Source of the DNA: Paludibacterium yongneupense DSM 18731
GTDB taxonomy: Bacteria > Pseudomonadota > Gammaproteobacteria > Burkholderiales > Chromobacteriaceae
Reading direction: 5' to 3'
Assembly: GCF_000422925.1 (NCBI RefSeq)
Contig: NZ_AUGZ01000004.1
Coordinates: forward strand, 372,001-436,000
Length of the DNA stretch: 64,000 bases
Under the pieces are notes generated by a model. That model was not told the origin of the DNA, made no database searches, and saw only the letters and a program-made list of their open reading frames with translations. Both the position numbers and the translations under genes were made by a program. Position 1 is the first letter of the stretch. The number at the start of each line of letters is the position of its first letter. Below are positions 63,348 to 64,000 of the stretch, piece after piece.

Positions 63348-64000
63348 TCAGAAGTGGTTTGCCATCCACTTCTCCCGGCTGCATTCCTTTACGTAGCCGA
63401 TGAAGGCCTGCACGGTGCGGAGGTCGTAGAATGGGCTGGAGCACAGCAGCCAGGTCTTCCGGGTCAAGGGGGTGCCGTCTTTCCAGATCAGTGGCTGTGT
63501 CTGCAGGGCGTCGTGCCGGCGCAGGCCGATGGCTGGCAGTATCGCCCAGCCGAGACCGCAAAGTACCATCTGGCGTGCGGTATCCATAGAGTCGACTTCC
63601 ATGGTGACATTTCGCGGTTCGTTGAATGTTTCACGCCACCACTCGTCGGTTAGTTTCTGCAGGGATGAATCGGTGCCGTAGCTGATCTGCGGTGTAGAGG
63701 GGAGATCCTCGAGCCGTAACTCCCGGTGCGAGGTCAGGCATATCGGTTCTTCATTCAGTAGAAATTTTCTGTCTTCCCAATGATGCTCGCCACGCACGAT
63801 GGCCAGCGATATCTCCTTTTTGTACAGCAGTGTGATTATTTTATTGCTTAGCCCTGTTTTTAGCGATACATCGACGTCCGGGTATTTTTCCAGAAATCCC
63901 TTCAAAATATCGGGTAGCTCATAATGCGCATAGACGGCGGATGTTCCTATATATAACGACCCTCCCACTTCGTCATCCATATCGCGTATTTTGTTTTTCA
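63348..64000 (-). CDS. LysR-family regulator, 5' end outside window
   Basis: The C-terminal 217 or so residues of a LysR protein: the frame stays open past 63980 to the window edge, so the helix-turn-helix is beyond it. The effector domain shows GGSLYIGTSAVYAHYELPDI, LVKFPDVDV-like beta strands (FLEKYPDVDVSLKTG) and MVLCGLGWAILPAIGLRRHD. It ends ~170 bp from the IS remnant; that gap holds nothing I recognise. Confidence 0.85.
   Translation of the reverse strand, partial: KNKIRDMDDEVGGSLYIGTSAVYAHYELPDILKGFLEKYPDVDVSLKTGLSNKIITLLYKKEISLAIVRGEHHWEDRKFLLNEEPICLTSHRELRLEDLPSTPQISYGTDSSLQKLTDEWWRETFNEPRNVTMEVDSMDTARQMVLCGLGWAILPAIGLRRHDALQTQPLIWKDGTPLTRKTWLLCSSPFYDLRTVQAFIGYVKECSREKWMANHF

Overview
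The window looks like part of the chromosome of a betaproteobacterium of the Neisseriales/Chromobacteriaceae type. This is inferred from gene content: an H-NS-type xenogeneic silencer, PhaR with a phasin, an NsrR/NnrS nitric-oxide module, an arcDABC arginine deiminase operon, and lolA-rarA-serS linkage. No species call is possible from the sequence alone.

Left part, bases 1 to 33400, is ordinary chromosome. A maltose importer (malE partial, malF, malG) ends at a strong terminator. It is followed by a small winged-helix-like gene, a DUF1289 protein, a chemoreceptor with a cytoplasmic C-terminal sensory domain, and mscL with a zinc-ribbon tail. Next come a LysR regulator with two DMT-type exporters, and a nitric-oxide module (DUF59 protein, two NnrS proteins, NsrR). 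Then come tRNA-Asn, ygfZ, an H-NS paralogue, an M14 carboxypeptidase, phasin/phaR, a CBS-PAS-GGDEF-EAL protein and an Lrp regulator. The arcDABC operon (arginine import with ornithine export, deiminase, ornithine carbamoyltransferase, carbamate kinase) yields ATP and ammonia from arginine. After it lie serS, rarA, lolA, nadE and a FemAB-like acyltransferase.

Bases 33475 to 62854 are a prophage of about 29.4 kb integrated into the 3' end of tRNA-Ser. It is bounded by a 73-bp direct repeat carrying the tRNA end and its terminator. Its early region is lambda-like: int, xis and a decayed recT are read leftward from a predicted pL, then an S24 repressor, Cro-like and CII-like proteins and replication genes are read rightward from pR. 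Matching 14-bp operators (TTACY-N4-RGTAA) sit inside both predicted promoters. The late region encodes a complete contractile tail: sheath, tube, chaperone with a programmed -1 frameshift, tape measure, baseplate hub, spike, gp25, J, I and fibres. A full lysis cassette follows (membrane proteins, GH19 endolysin, Rz/Rz1).

The head module is broken. Only a frameshifted 3' scrap of terminase large subunit remains, and no head-morphogenesis, protease or major capsid gene is visible, although portal and tail are intact. The most interesting reading is therefore a headless prophage that could still make and release contractile tail particles: a tailocin-like element at an early stage, still carrying integrase, att sites and an SOS-cleavable repressor. 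A short deleted IS3-family element abuts attR. The window ends inside a LysR regulator.
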